From: a bacterium
GTDB lineage: Bacteria > SZUA-79 > Acidulodesulfobacterales > Acidulodesulfobacteraceae
DNA: 7,999 nucleotides
Assembly: GCA_021806125.1 (NCBI GenBank)
Contig: JAJZYC010000064.1
Span: forward strand, 1-7,999
Direction: 5' to 3'
Below the pieces are notes generated by a model, which was not told the DNA's origin, made no database searches, and saw only the letters and a program-made list of their open reading frames with translations. Shown here piece after piece: positions 1 through 6,372 of the stretch. Position numbers and translations under genes: made by a program. Each line of letters starts with the position of its first letter. The stretch's first letter is position 1.

Positions 1-38
1 CCTAAATTTTGTACATCTTCTTTAAGTATAATTTTCAT
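1..38 (-). CDS. rplI: 50S ribosomal protein L9, N-terminal fragment cut by the window edge
   Basis: Only twelve full codons are inside the window. They read MKIILKEDVQNL, with a thirteenth codon starting GG (glycine), which matches the very conserved start of L9 (typically MKVILLEDVxxLG). L9 is a large-subunit protein that binds 23S rRNA. The ATG at 36-38 lies one base after the stop of the DUF2232 gene, and L9 is the expected last ribosomal gene of an rpsF-rpsR-rplI operon. A purine run, AAAAAGGGGG, about 12 nt upstream inside the end of the DUF2232 gene may serve as ribosome binding site. The call rests on a short match plus gene order; the rest of the gene is off the left end. Confidence 0.85.
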   Translation of the reverse strand, partial: MKIILKEDVQNL

Positions 39-39
39 A

Positions 40-1065
40 TTAAATACTAACCCCCTTTTTGTTAGTTTCTATTTTTCTAAAATCAAACCACATATCGAAA
101 ATTCCGGTCATTATAATAAATATAATTATTGGATTGCTGAAAACAAAAATTATTATGTAGCCAAGAATTCTTAAAAAAATATTTATATTTAATTTATTGA
201 AAAAGAAAGAAATTATCGTCAGCCCCTGGACTAAATAAACAGAAGAAGACAATAAAATTATATTATAGCCTATATATTTAAATATGCCAATCGAAAAAAT
301 AGAAATTATTATTCCGGCTATAAGAAATAATAAAAAATAGTCAGAAGACCTCCAGAACAATAAATTTTCCTTTATTCCATTAAAAAAAGCATTGTTCTTT
401 TTTGATATTTTTTTTAAAAATATAAAACTGAGCCAGACTCCCATCCATGAAAAAATTATTAATATTGCAGGCAAAAGTAAAAAAATAATTTTCATGAGTT
501 TAGAAATTAAAGCCTTCATCTTCAGAGTCGTAAAATATTCCATCCCCATTTTATTATAAACGTCTATGAGCTTTTCCGCCATATTGCCCGAGAAATAATT
601 TAAAGACGAAATTATATCTATTTTACCGGCGAATATGTAAACGGCCGCAAGAGAAAAAGATACGACGAATATAGCCGATACCGGAATGTAAATAGATTTA
701 GCCGCCCCGTATCCTTTTGAAATCAAATAGGAAAATATATACGGTATAACGACAAATATCAAAAGTTGAATTATTATGACCGATATAAAAAAACGTCCAA
801 AAACGACGTGATTAAAATAGCCGCTGAAGCCTGCCCCTCCGCCGTAGTCCATTAAGAAACCAACTGCAACGGCAACGGATAATAATATAGGTATAAACGA
901 AGCGGGTCCGATAAGAGAAAATAAAAGTATCAGGGTAATGTCGTAATATATATAAAAAAAGGGATTAATAAAAGAATACGTGCCCTCGTATATTGAATTT
1001 ATAATAAATAAAAACAATAAAAAAGAAAGCAATAAACTTAAAAAAACCGTTTTCGTTTTAAACAT
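40..1065 (-). CDS. DUF2232 family polytopic membrane protein in the rpsF-rpsR-rplI operon
   Basis: This is a 341-residue, very hydrophobic protein with about eight predicted membrane helices (roughly residues 7-24, 42-70, 90-115, 125-146, 190-218, 242-260, 266-289 and 297-320). The C-terminal block after residue 238 (RSSDYFLL, then VYLVQGLTIISFF, then FDMWFDFRK at 323-331) is what I recognise as DUF2232, the YybS-like family. Its members commonly sit between rpsR and rplI in delta-proteobacterial and Firmicute-type genomes. Biochemical function is unknown; a role in small-molecule transport or in membrane processes is only inferred from topology. The ATG overlaps the rpsR stop by one base (TAATG) and has no Shine-Dalgarno of its own, so translation is probably coupled to rpsR. 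Its codons are rich in A and T, as expected for Phe/Ile/Leu-rich helices in this genome. Confidence 0.8.
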   Translation of the reverse strand: MFKTKTVFLSLLLSFLLFLFIINSIYEGTYSFINPFFYIYYDITLILLFSLIGPASFIPILLSVAVAVGFLMDYGGGAGFSGYFNHVVFGRFFISVIIIQLLIFVVIPYIFSYLISKGYGAAKSIYIPVSAIFVVSFSLAAVYIFAGKIDIISSLNYFSGNMAEKLIDVYNKMGMEYFTTLKMKALISKLMKIIFLLLPAILIIFSWMGVWLSFIFLKKISKKNNAFFNGIKENLLFWRSSDYFLLFLIAGIIISIFSIGIFKYIGYNIILLSSSVYLVQGLTIISFFFNKLNINIFLRILGYIIIFVFSNPIIIFIIMTGIFDMWFDFRKIETNKKGVSI

Positions 1066-1343
1066 TAAATATTAACGGAAGTATAGGGCATTATAGAAAC
1101 TATTCTAGAAATCTTGATGGCCTTTGATACCCTTCTTTGATGATAGGCGCAGTTTCCGGTAATTCTCCTTGGCATAATCTTGCCTCTTTCGGAGACGAAA
1201 TTTCTCATAAGCCTTGAATCCTTATAGTCTATTTTTAAGTTTTCGTCCGCACAGAATCTGCATACTTTTTTTCTGGTATATGTCCTGCGTATGAAACCGG
1301 TTCCGGCAGGTTTTGTAGTTTTTTTATGCTGATAGTTATTCAT
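1065..1343 (-). CDS. rpsR: 30S ribosomal protein S18, cysteine (zinc-binding) type
   Basis: S18 (92 residues) is a small-subunit protein that pairs with S6 on the central domain of 16S rRNA. The core IDYKDSRLMRNFVSERGKIMPRRITG followed by HQRRVSKAIKISRIVSIMPYT is unmistakable. Cys28 and Cys31 (CRFC) with Cys65 and His68 (CAYH) form the likely zinc site of the C+ S18 type; many bacteria have lost these cysteines. Residues 1-25 are the usual flexible basic tail. Its ATG overlaps the 3' end of rpsF by 8 nt. A perfect AAGGAGG at 1353-1359, nine bases upstream and inside the rpsF coding region, fixes the start. The one-base overlap with the DUF2232 gene continues the operon. Confidence 0.97.
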   Translation of the reverse strand: MNNYQHKKTTKPAGTGFIRRTYTRKKVCRFCADENLKIDYKDSRLMRNFVSERGKIMPRRITGNCAYHQRRVSKAIKISRIVSIMPYTSVNI

Positions 1344-1710
1344 TTACTGCTTCCTCCTTATTTTCTTTTTTCGGTTCTATGTCTTTTGTGAATACCACTG
1401 TTTGAAATCTGACGCAGTCGTCGGAAATTCTTAAATTTCTTTCGAGTTCCTGTATGAAAGAACCTTTCGCCGAAAAATGCACTAATATAAATTTTCCCCT
1501 GTTGAGTTTTTTGATATCGTAGGAAAGTTTTCTGGCGCCCCAATCTTCGAAGTCTAAAAATTCGGCTCCGTTTTTAGACATAACGTCCTTTATTTTATCA
1601 AGAAACTGATTTAACCTGTTTTCTTCGATATCAGGGTTAAGGATAATCAGCGTCTCGTATTTTTTTGGAAACTGATGTTCGATTTTTTTTAAAAAATTTT
1701 TTTTGACCAA
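1336..1710 (-). CDS. rpsF: 30S ribosomal protein S6, TTG start with a short N-terminal extension
   Basis: S6 (124 residues) binds 16S rRNA together with S18. The family core starts at KKYETLIILNPDI (residues 16-28) and includes WGARKLSYDIKKLNRGKFILVHF (57-79) and RNLRISDDCVRFQTV (91-105). The C-terminal tail is charged and variable, as usual. S6 normally begins only two or three residues before YE, so residues 1-15 (MVKKNFLKKIEHQFP) are extra. No in-frame ATG exists; the start is TTG at 1708-1710, chosen because AAGGAGG at 1720-1726 lies nine bases upstream. Right after the start the coding strand has runs of eight A, six T and eight A. It is the first gene of the operon, downstream of the promoter at 1762-1790. 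The protein identity is certain; the exact start is probable. Confidence 0.93.
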   Translation of the reverse strand: MVKKNFLKKIEHQFPKKYETLIILNPDIEENRLNQFLDKIKDVMSKNGAEFLDFEDWGARKLSYDIKKLNRGKFILVHFSAKGSFIQELERNLRISDDCVRFQTVVFTKDIEPKKENKEEAVNE

Positions 1711-1719
1711 TTATGCGGC

Positions 1720-1726
1720 CCTCCTT
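1720..1726 (-). promoter_or_regulatory. Shine-Dalgarno site deciding the TTG start of rpsF
   Basis: The minus strand reads AAGGAGG here, followed by nine bases (GCCGCATAA) and TTG. It is the only good ribosome binding site before the S6 core, and it therefore supports initiation at a non-ATG codon. The bases GGCC (1717-1720) can pair weakly with GGTC (1704-1707), a small hairpin around the start codon. A CCG is present here, which recalls the CCG of S6:S18-binding leaders, but I cannot build the full motif in this short leader. Confidence 0.7.
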
Positions 1727-1761
1727 AAAAGTGTGCTTATTCTTATTAATATGAAATAAAT

Positions 1762-1790
1762 ATTATAATATTTGAAAATTAATTTTGCAA
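1762..1790 (-). promoter_or_regulatory. Sigma-70-type promoter of the rpsF-rpsR operon
   Basis: On the minus strand TTGCAA (1785-1790) and a perfect TATAAT (1762-1767) are separated by exactly 17 bp. Transcription would start near 1755, giving a leader of about 45 nt before the rpsF TTG. The -35 box begins four bases after the stop codon of the upstream radical SAM gene, so the ribosomal operon is probably expressed independently of it. Strong match and position; start site not measured. Confidence 0.8.
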
Positions 1791-1793
1791 TAA

Positions 1794-3221
1794 TTAATTT
1801 TTGTTCTCTAAAAGTAAAGAATTTATGTATGTTTCAGGGGTTGAAATACACCGCATAGACTTTTTAAGCTTAAACATATGATTCAAGGGCATTTTTCCCG
1901 ACAGCATATATCTTATTACGAATAAAATATCGTTTGCCCTCAAATTTAGGCTTTTATAAGAAGTCCTGTAAAGATTGGAAAATTCCCTAAAAAAATCGTT
2001 CTTGGATAAAAATGTTTCCAATACCGGATGAAATAAATCGTAATACGTATAATTTTTAACAGTTAATTTATCTTTCAGTTCGTTATAAAGTTTTGTTCCG
2101 GGAAGGGGCGTAAGTACGGAAAATACCGGAACGCTTATTTTAAGCCTTTTCACGAAATCTATTAATTTCTTAAAATCCAATTTTGTAAAATCGGGCGATA
2201 CTATAAAAGACGCGGTAACGGCGACATTATTTTTTTTCGCTATATAATAAGCTTTCTCGTTATTTAAAGATGAATTGCTTTTATTAATGGTATTAAGTTT
2301 TTCGTCGTCAACGCTTTCGAATCCTATAAAAATGTTTGACAGACCAAGCTCTTTCCACTGTGAAATTAGTTCCGGGTGTTTTACTATAGTATCGCTTCTG
2401 GCCTGGATTGTATATAGTTTATATATTTTTTCTTTTTTTAAGAGTTCCCCTATTTTTTTTGCCCTTTTTACGTCGCTGAAGAAATTGTCGTCGGTAATCA
2501 GAACGTAATCTTCTTTGATTTCTTTAAGTTCTGCGATGACTCTTTCTGGAGATTTAGACCTGTAAGAGCCTTCGTAAAAATTCCAGACGCTGCAAAAATC
2601 GCATTTAAACGGACATCCTCTTGCGGTTTCTAAACATGCAAGCGACGTCCTTATACCGAGGTAATATTTTTTTCTAAATTCTTCAGTAAGATGCCTTGCA
2701 AAGAAAGGAAGGTCGTTTATATTTTTAAGCAAAATCCTCGGCTGGTTTTTTATCTGGTTTCCGTTTTCATTATATATTATGCCTTTTACATTAGACAGAG
2801 GTAAATTAGAGGAAAAGGCGTTTACAAGTTCCCTAATGGTGTATTCTCCTTCCCCTACGACGACTGCGTCTATCTCTTTAACATTAAAGTCGAAAGAATA
2901 TACGGAAACATGATGTCCACCCACAAAAACATAACGTACCCCGAATTCATTTTTTACTTTTTTTGCAAGTTCGATGGTTCTATATACGTCGGGAGTAAAA
3001 GAGCAGGAAAAACCTACCGCCTCCGGTTTGAATTCTTTTATTGAATTTTCTAAATATGTATCCGGGTCGCAATCTATAGCTCTTAAGTCGGCTATTTTTA
3101 CCGTATGGTCATCCCTTAGAAGGCTTCCGGCTATTGCTTCGAGTCCGGTAGGTTCAATTAAAGATACGTTGTTAAGTCCTATTACGCTTGTATTATTCGG
3201 CTGGACTAATAATATTTTCAT
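1794..3221 (-). CDS. B12-binding domain radical SAM protein, similar to hopanoid C-3 methylase HpnR
   Basis: This 475-residue protein has an N-terminal cobalamin-binding Rossmann domain (about 1-140: MKILLVQPN, VGGHHVS at 100-106, VVGEGEYTIREL at 121-132). A radical SAM barrel follows (about 190-385) with the cluster motif C203-PFK-C207-DF-C210. The DxHxxG cobalamin-histidine motif is not obvious, which is common in this class. Several stretches recall HpnR, which adds the C-3 methyl group to hopanoids: RGCPFKCDFCSVWNFYEG, LITDDNFF, FIGFESVDDEKLN, FSVLTPLPGTKLY, and the C-terminal DLFHPVLETFLS and LYRTSY. Related B12-radical SAM enzymes act on other lipids, tetrapyrroles or natural products, and no hopanoid gene is nearby, so the substrate is unproven. 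It is monocistronic by context, with a promoter upstream and another between it and rpsF. The ATG start fits the domain; there is no clear Shine-Dalgarno. Confidence 0.85.
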   Translation of the reverse strand: MKILLVQPNNTSVIGLNNVSLIEPTGLEAIAGSLLRDDHTVKIADLRAIDCDPDTYLENSIKEFKPEAVGFSCSFTPDVYRTIELAKKVKNEFGVRYVFVGGHHVSVYSFDFNVKEIDAVVVGEGEYTIRELVNAFSSNLPLSNVKGIIYNENGNQIKNQPRILLKNINDLPFFARHLTEEFRKKYYLGIRTSLACLETARGCPFKCDFCSVWNFYEGSYRSKSPERVIAELKEIKEDYVLITDDNFFSDVKRAKKIGELLKKEKIYKLYTIQARSDTIVKHPELISQWKELGLSNIFIGFESVDDEKLNTINKSNSSLNNEKAYYIAKKNNVAVTASFIVSPDFTKLDFKKLIDFVKRLKISVPVFSVLTPLPGTKLYNELKDKLTVKNYTYYDLFHPVLETFLSKNDFFREFSNLYRTSYKSLNLRANDILFVIRYMLSGKMPLNHMFKLKKSMRCISTPETYINSLLLENKN

Positions 3222-3255
3222 GTTTTTTATGCTCTGTATATCTAAGTTTTATTTA

Positions 3256-3273
3256 TGCGGTATGCGCACCGCA
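3256..3273 (-). repeat. GC-rich inverted repeat in the leader of the radical SAM gene
   Basis: Six-base perfect arms, TGCGGT (3256-3261) and ACCGCA (3268-3273), enclose six bases. On the minus-strand transcript this makes a short stable hairpin about 35 nt before the ATG. It stands out as GC-rich in an AT-rich gap. It has no T-run after it, so it is not a typical terminator. Confidence 0.5.
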
Positions 3274-3274
3274 C

Positions 3275-3295
3275 CATATAATATGCTATTATATG
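3275..3295 (-). repeat. Perfect 9-bp inverted repeat in the leader of the radical SAM gene
   Basis: The arms CATATAATA (3275-3283) and TATTATATG (3287-3295) are exact reverse complements around a 3-nt centre (TGC). It lies downstream of the predicted -10 box of the radical SAM gene, where it could be an operator for a dimeric repressor or an RNA hairpin. It is AT-only in the arms, so chance is a real alternative. Confidence 0.45.
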
Positions 3296-3314
3296 TAATG
3301 CTCCGCTTAAAATA

Positions 3315-3343
3315 AGTATATCACAATAAATATCAATAGCCAA
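3315..3343 (-). promoter_or_regulatory. Predicted promoter of the B12-radical SAM gene
   Basis: On the minus strand TTGGCT (3338-3343) and TATACT (3315-3320) are 17 bp apart. The predicted start near 3308 gives a leader of about 87 nt that carries both inverted repeats at 3256-3273 and 3275-3295. The site lies in the 155-bp gap after divIVA, where I see no hairpin followed by a T-run that would end divIVA transcription. Confidence 0.55.
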
Positions 3344-3376
3344 ATTATTTTATTCTTAACATTTTTGAGCGCAGGG

Positions 3377-4081
3377 TTAAAGGGTAAATTTATTGATATC
3401 CCCTAAAAGCTCCTCTAAGTCTTTCTCTTCTGGGGCTTCGCTTTTTTCGACGACGTTTTCCTTATCGCTTTCGGAAGGCTGCGCGCCGTTTTTTAAAAAA
3501 TCGGCTAAATCGTAATTGCTTTCAGGCGAGCTTTTTTCTTCGGAGTTTTTGGGAACGACGGTTTCCGTTTCGCCTTTTGAGGCGCCGGATATATCGATTT
3601 TAACCCGCTCGGATGGAAAAGAAACCTCCATGTTTTTATCAGCTTCCCTGTTTATTAAGTCCGTATTTGTCTGAAGGAGGTTTTTTATCGAATTTATCAT
3701 TACGATTCTTTTATTTAACAGGTCGTCTATATCTTTAGTTATTTCTAAATATTTTTTGTTTGCGTCTCTTATAATGTTTTCGGCTTCGGCGACAGCCCCT
3801 TTTTTTATAGCTTCCGCTTCCATTGTTGCCGCCTTTTTTATGTCGTTGGAAACGGATTGGACCATAAGAATAGCTTCGCTGATAGACTTGTCTTTTTCTT
3901 TGTAATCGGCAATCTCCTGATTTTTTTTGACGAGTTCTTCTTTGAGCCCGTAATATTCGCCGTATAATTTTTCCATATCCTTTGAGACTATTTCAAGAAA
4001 ATTATCGACTTCGGTTACGTCATACCCTTTTATTTTTTTTGAAAATTTTTGCGACCTTATTTCGATAGGGGAGAGTTCCAT
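3377..4081 (-). CDS. divIVA: DivIVA-domain coiled-coil protein (pole/septum organiser family)
   Basis: DivIVA proteins bind curved membrane at division sites and poles and recruit partners. The N-terminal domain is clear: MELSPIEIRSQKFSKKIKGY followed by DVTEVDNFLE (residues 1-30), then long coiled coil to about residue 150. In the membrane-binding loop the aromatic-plus-Arg pair known from Bacillus (FRGYD) is here Ile17-Lys18, conservative in character. The tail (about 155-234) is acidic and probably disordered, except for two similar short blocks, DLADFLKNG (191-199) and DLEELLGDI (221-229), that could be partner-binding motifs. Total length is 234 residues. Start ATG has GAAGG at 4089-4093, seven bases upstream. 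It follows yggT by 19 nt, a pairing common in bacteria that have DivIVA. Whether it acts in division, polarity or envelope growth in this organism is not visible. Confidence 0.88.
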   Translation of the reverse strand: MELSPIEIRSQKFSKKIKGYDVTEVDNFLEIVSKDMEKLYGEYYGLKEELVKKNQEIADYKEKDKSISEAILMVQSVSNDIKKAATMEAEAIKKGAVAEAENIIRDANKKYLEITKDIDDLLNKRIVMINSIKNLLQTNTDLINREADKNMEVSFPSERVKIDISGASKGETETVVPKNSEEKSSPESNYDLADFLKNGAQPSESDKENVVEKSEAPEEKDLEELLGDINKFTL

Positions 4082-4100
4082 AATTTTACCTTCGTTTTAT

Positions 4101-4409
4101 TTAAATTATAAATGGCAGAATATAATTAAATTCCGCAAATTTTAATAAAGATATGAGTATCCAGATTATAAAAATAACTATTATAGGCGACAGGTCGAAA
4201 GCAAAGCTGTTTCCTATAGGAAGTATCAGTCTGACCTTATTCAGAACCGGTTCGGTAATGTCGTTTATAAAACGGACTATAGGATTATAAGGGTCCGGAT
4301 TTACCCATGAAAGCAGCGCTTTTATGATTATTATCCACATATATACATTGAGTATCGTGTATAATATATCGAAAAAATATTGGATAAAATTGATAAATAA
4401 AAGATTCAT
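4101..4409 (-). CDS. yggT: YggT family integral membrane protein
   Basis: The 102-residue product has two membrane helices (about 12-34 and 73-90) around the family signature SWVNPDPYNPIVRFINDITEP (34-54, with a one-residue joint to VLNKVR) and DLSPIIVIF (72-80). YggT proteins are of uncertain function, with links to division, osmotic response and envelope organisation. The reading frame is open further upstream to 4508, but I chose the ATG at 4407-4409: the family begins just before the first helix, and the longer form would overlap the divergent polX gene with residues unlike the family. There is no recognisable Shine-Dalgarno before the chosen ATG. It is the first gene of a yggT-divIVA unit. 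Confidence 0.87.
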   Translation of the reverse strand: MNLLFINFIQYFFDILYTILNVYMWIIIIKALLSWVNPDPYNPIVRFINDITEPVLNKVRLILPIGNSFAFDLSPIIVIFIIWILISLLKFAEFNYILPFII

Positions 4410-4437
4410 CGTTATTTTTTTTAAAAATTTAATATAT

Positions 4438-4467
4438 AATATAACATAATTATCCGATAATATACAA
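4438..4467 (-). promoter_or_regulatory. Possible promoter of yggT-divIVA with a palindrome in its spacer
   Basis: The minus strand has TTGTAT (4462-4467) and TATATT (4438-4443) 18 bp apart, upstream of yggT. A 13-bp palindrome with arms ATTATC and GATAAT (4449-4461) lies inside the spacer. The same 63-bp gap must also hold the polX promoter on the plus strand; the only hint is a TATAAT at 4435-4440 without a fair -35. Almost any sequence this AT-rich yields such boxes, so confidence is low. Confidence 0.35.
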
Positions 4468-4472
4468 TAATT

Positions 4473-6317
4473 ATGACAAACAGCGAAATTGCCGGAATTT
4501 TCGAACATATTGCCGAAATTCTTGAAATTAAAGGAGAAAATCCTTTTAAAATACGCGCTTATTTAAATGCCGGCGCCGTTATAAGCAGACTAGGAGAAAA
4601 TTTATCGGATATAGTTGCGGGCGGAAAAAATTTGGATATTCCAGGCATCGGAAAAGACCTTTACTTAAAAATAAAAGAGCTCGTTAATACAGGGAGGCTC
4701 GCATATTACGATGAGCTTGTCAAATCTGTGCCGGAAGGACTGCTTGAGCTTATGAAACTGCGCGGATTGGGACCTAAAAAGGCAAATCTTTTGTATAATA
4801 ATTTTAATATAAAAGGCATAAAAGAACTGGAAGAAGCTATTAAATCAGGCAAGCTTACCGGAATAAGCGGTTTAGGGCAAAAAACCGTAGAAAACTTAAA
4901 AAAATCGATAGAAGATTATAAAGTTTTTAAACAGAGATTTTTATATATAGATGCCTTTAATCAGGCGCTTCTATTCGAAGCTTACCTGAAAAATACCCCC
5001 CAAAAAATTATAGACAAAATGCAGACGGCCGGCTCCCTGAGAAGAAAAATGGAAACCGTAGGCGATATCGATATCGTGGCTTCGGTTTTAGCGGGGAAAG
5101 AAGAACAGTTTTCCAAAAAGTTTTTAAGTTATCCCGAAATTTTAAGGGTAGAGTCCGCGGGGGAAACTAAAATCGCCGTCGTCTTAAAGAGCGGGATACA
5201 TGTAGATTTAAGAATAGTTCAGCCGGCGGATTTCGTTTATGCCCTACATCACTTTACCGGCTCGAAACTGCATAACGAGGAGTTAAGGACGATAGAAAAA
5301 AAACGCGGATACAAGATTAACGAATACGGGATATTTAAAGGCAGTGAAAACGCCGAAGACGATATTGTCGGCAATAATACGGGCGAAGTTAAAAAACGGG
5401 AAGCGGGAAAAAAGCATGGTTCTGAAAATAAAATTACGGTCGATAATGAAGCCGAATTTTACGCCGTGTTCGGAATGCAGTTTATTCCTCCCGAATTAAG
5501 GGAGGGAACCGGGGAGATAGAAGCGGCATTAAGCCGCAATATACCGGCTCTCGTCGAAGAAAAAGACCTGCAGGGGGTTTTTCATATCCACACTACTTAC
5601 ACGGACGGAAAAGAAAGCATGGAAGAAATGATAGAAGCCTGCGTAAAACAGGGGTATAAATATGCCGGCATTTCAGACCATTCTGTTTCGGCGCATTACG
5701 CAAACGGACTTTCTGCCTCAGAACTTGAATCCCAGCTGGAATATATCGACAGGCTGAATAAAAAATATGAGGGCAGAATTAAAATTTTTAAAGGCATAGA
5801 ATCGGATATTCTGCCTGACGGAAGCCTCGATTACGATGAAAAAACGCTGGCGAAGCTCGATTTTGTCATAGCATCCGTCCATTCTAATTTCAATATGGCT
5901 GAAAATATTATGACCGAAAGGATTATGAATGCAGTTAAAAATCCCTATACAACCATGATAGGACATCTTACCGGCAGGCTTCTTCTTGAAAGAAACGGAT
6001 ATGCCGTAGATATATCAAGAGTCCTGGACTGCGCTTCCGAATACAAAACTATTATAGAGCTCAACGCAAATCCTAAAAGGCTTGATATAGACTGGAGGCA
6101 CATCAGGGAAGCGATATCTAAAAATGTTTTGCTTTCCATAAATCCGGACGCCCATAATTCGTCCACTATATATTTTGTTAATTACGGCGTTAACATAGCA
6201 AGAAAAGGGTGGGCAAGAAAATCCGATATTTTAAACGCTAAAAGCGTTTCCGAAGTCTCCGCTGTTTTAAGCGGCATAAGAGATTATAAGAAGAATGTGC
6301 TGCGGCGGTCTAAGTAA
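4473..6317 (+). CDS. polX: PolX-type DNA polymerase/3'-5' exonuclease (Pol X core plus PHP domain)
   Basis: Bacterial PolX fills short gaps and removes 3' ends during DNA repair. Helix-hairpin-helix elements lie at 55-67 (DIPGIGKDL), 96-108 (LRGLGPKKA) and 131-142 (ISGLGQKTV). The polymerase active site is GS at 187-188, Asp198 and Asp200 (VGDIDIV) and Asp245 (HVDLRIV). The C-terminal PHP domain (about 368-610) keeps all nine expected metal ligands: His371, His373, Asp378, His403, Glu443, His470, His498, Asp559 and His561. Both activities should therefore be intact. Length is 614 residues against about 570 usual; the excess is a polar insertion at about 290-325, between the polymerase and PHP domains. 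No Shine-Dalgarno is evident before the ATG, but the family start (EIAGIFEHIAEILEIKGENPFKIRAY, split here at residue 20) fits. It is divergent from yggT and 45 nt upstream of thiD, probably in one transcript with it. Confidence 0.95.
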   Translation: MTNSEIAGIFEHIAEILEIKGENPFKIRAYLNAGAVISRLGENLSDIVAGGKNLDIPGIGKDLYLKIKELVNTGRLAYYDELVKSVPEGLLELMKLRGLGPKKANLLYNNFNIKGIKELEEAIKSGKLTGISGLGQKTVENLKKSIEDYKVFKQRFLYIDAFNQALLFEAYLKNTPQKIIDKMQTAGSLRRKMETVGDIDIVASVLAGKEEQFSKKFLSYPEILRVESAGETKIAVVLKSGIHVDLRIVQPADFVYALHHFTGSKLHNEELRTIEKKRGYKINEYGIFKGSENAEDDIVGNNTGEVKKREAGKKHGSENKITVDNEAEFYAVFGMQFIPPELREGTGEIEAALSRNIPALVEEKDLQGVFHIHTTYTDGKESMEEMIEACVKQGYKYAGISDHSVSAHYANGLSASELESQLEYIDRLNKKYEGRIKIFKGIESDILPDGSLDYDEKTLAKLDFVIASVHSNFNMAENIMTERIMNAVKNPYTTMIGHLTGRLLLERNGYAVDISRVLDCASEYKTIIELNANPKRLDIDWRHIREAISKNVLLSINPDAHNSSTIYFVNYGVNIARKGWARKSDILNAKSVSEVSAVLSGIRDYKKNVLRRSK

Positions 6318-6342
6318 TTGTTAAATTTAAGGTAAATTCACT

Positions 6343-6372
6343 ATGAGTGATTTAAAAAGTTCATGGCGTTAA
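6343..6372 (+). CDS. Possible nine-codon leader ORF overlapping the thiD start
   Basis: ATG at 6343 opens a short frame, MSDLKSSWR, that stops with TAA at 6370-6372, ten bases past the thiD ATG (6363) in another frame. AAGG at 6329-6332 lies ten bases before it, a better ribosome site than thiD itself has. It could deliver ribosomes to thiD by termination and re-initiation. Such a short frame can easily occur by chance, and the peptide has no run of regulatory codons. Confidence 0.2.
   Translation: MSDLKSSWR

Noticed and set aside
1775..1786. AAAATTAATTTT palindrome as a terminator after the radical SAM gene
   Set aside because: It is pure A/T with no stable stem and falls in the spacer of the strong rpsF promoter.
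2275..2508. Plus-strand open frame inside the radical SAM gene
   Set aside because: Antisense shadow of the SAM barrel coding region, with no plausible motif.
3256..3295. Tandem inverted repeats as a rho-independent terminator of divIVA
   Set aside because: Neither hairpin is followed by a T-run on the minus strand, and both lie downstream of a good promoter for the next gene.
2974..3315. Plus-strand open frame of 113 codons opposite the radical SAM gene
   Set aside because: It lies almost wholly antisense to a clear domain-bearing gene, shows no family motif, and its composition is that of a shadow frame.
3222..3376. Cobalamin riboswitch upstream of the B12-dependent radical SAM gene
   Set aside because: The leader is about 87 nt, and I find no B12-box-like conserved block; known cobalamin riboswitches are longer.
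4410..4508. Longer N-terminus for YggT starting at 4508
   Set aside because: It would run through the polX start and add 33 residues unlike the family; the ATG at 4407-4409 fits the family start.
5718..6166. Minus-strand open frames inside polX
   Set aside because: They overlap the PHP domain, whose metal ligands are all intact on the plus strand.
6318..6362. TPP riboswitch before thiD
   Set aside because: The gap is only 45 nt, too short for the element, and contains no CUGAGA-like core.
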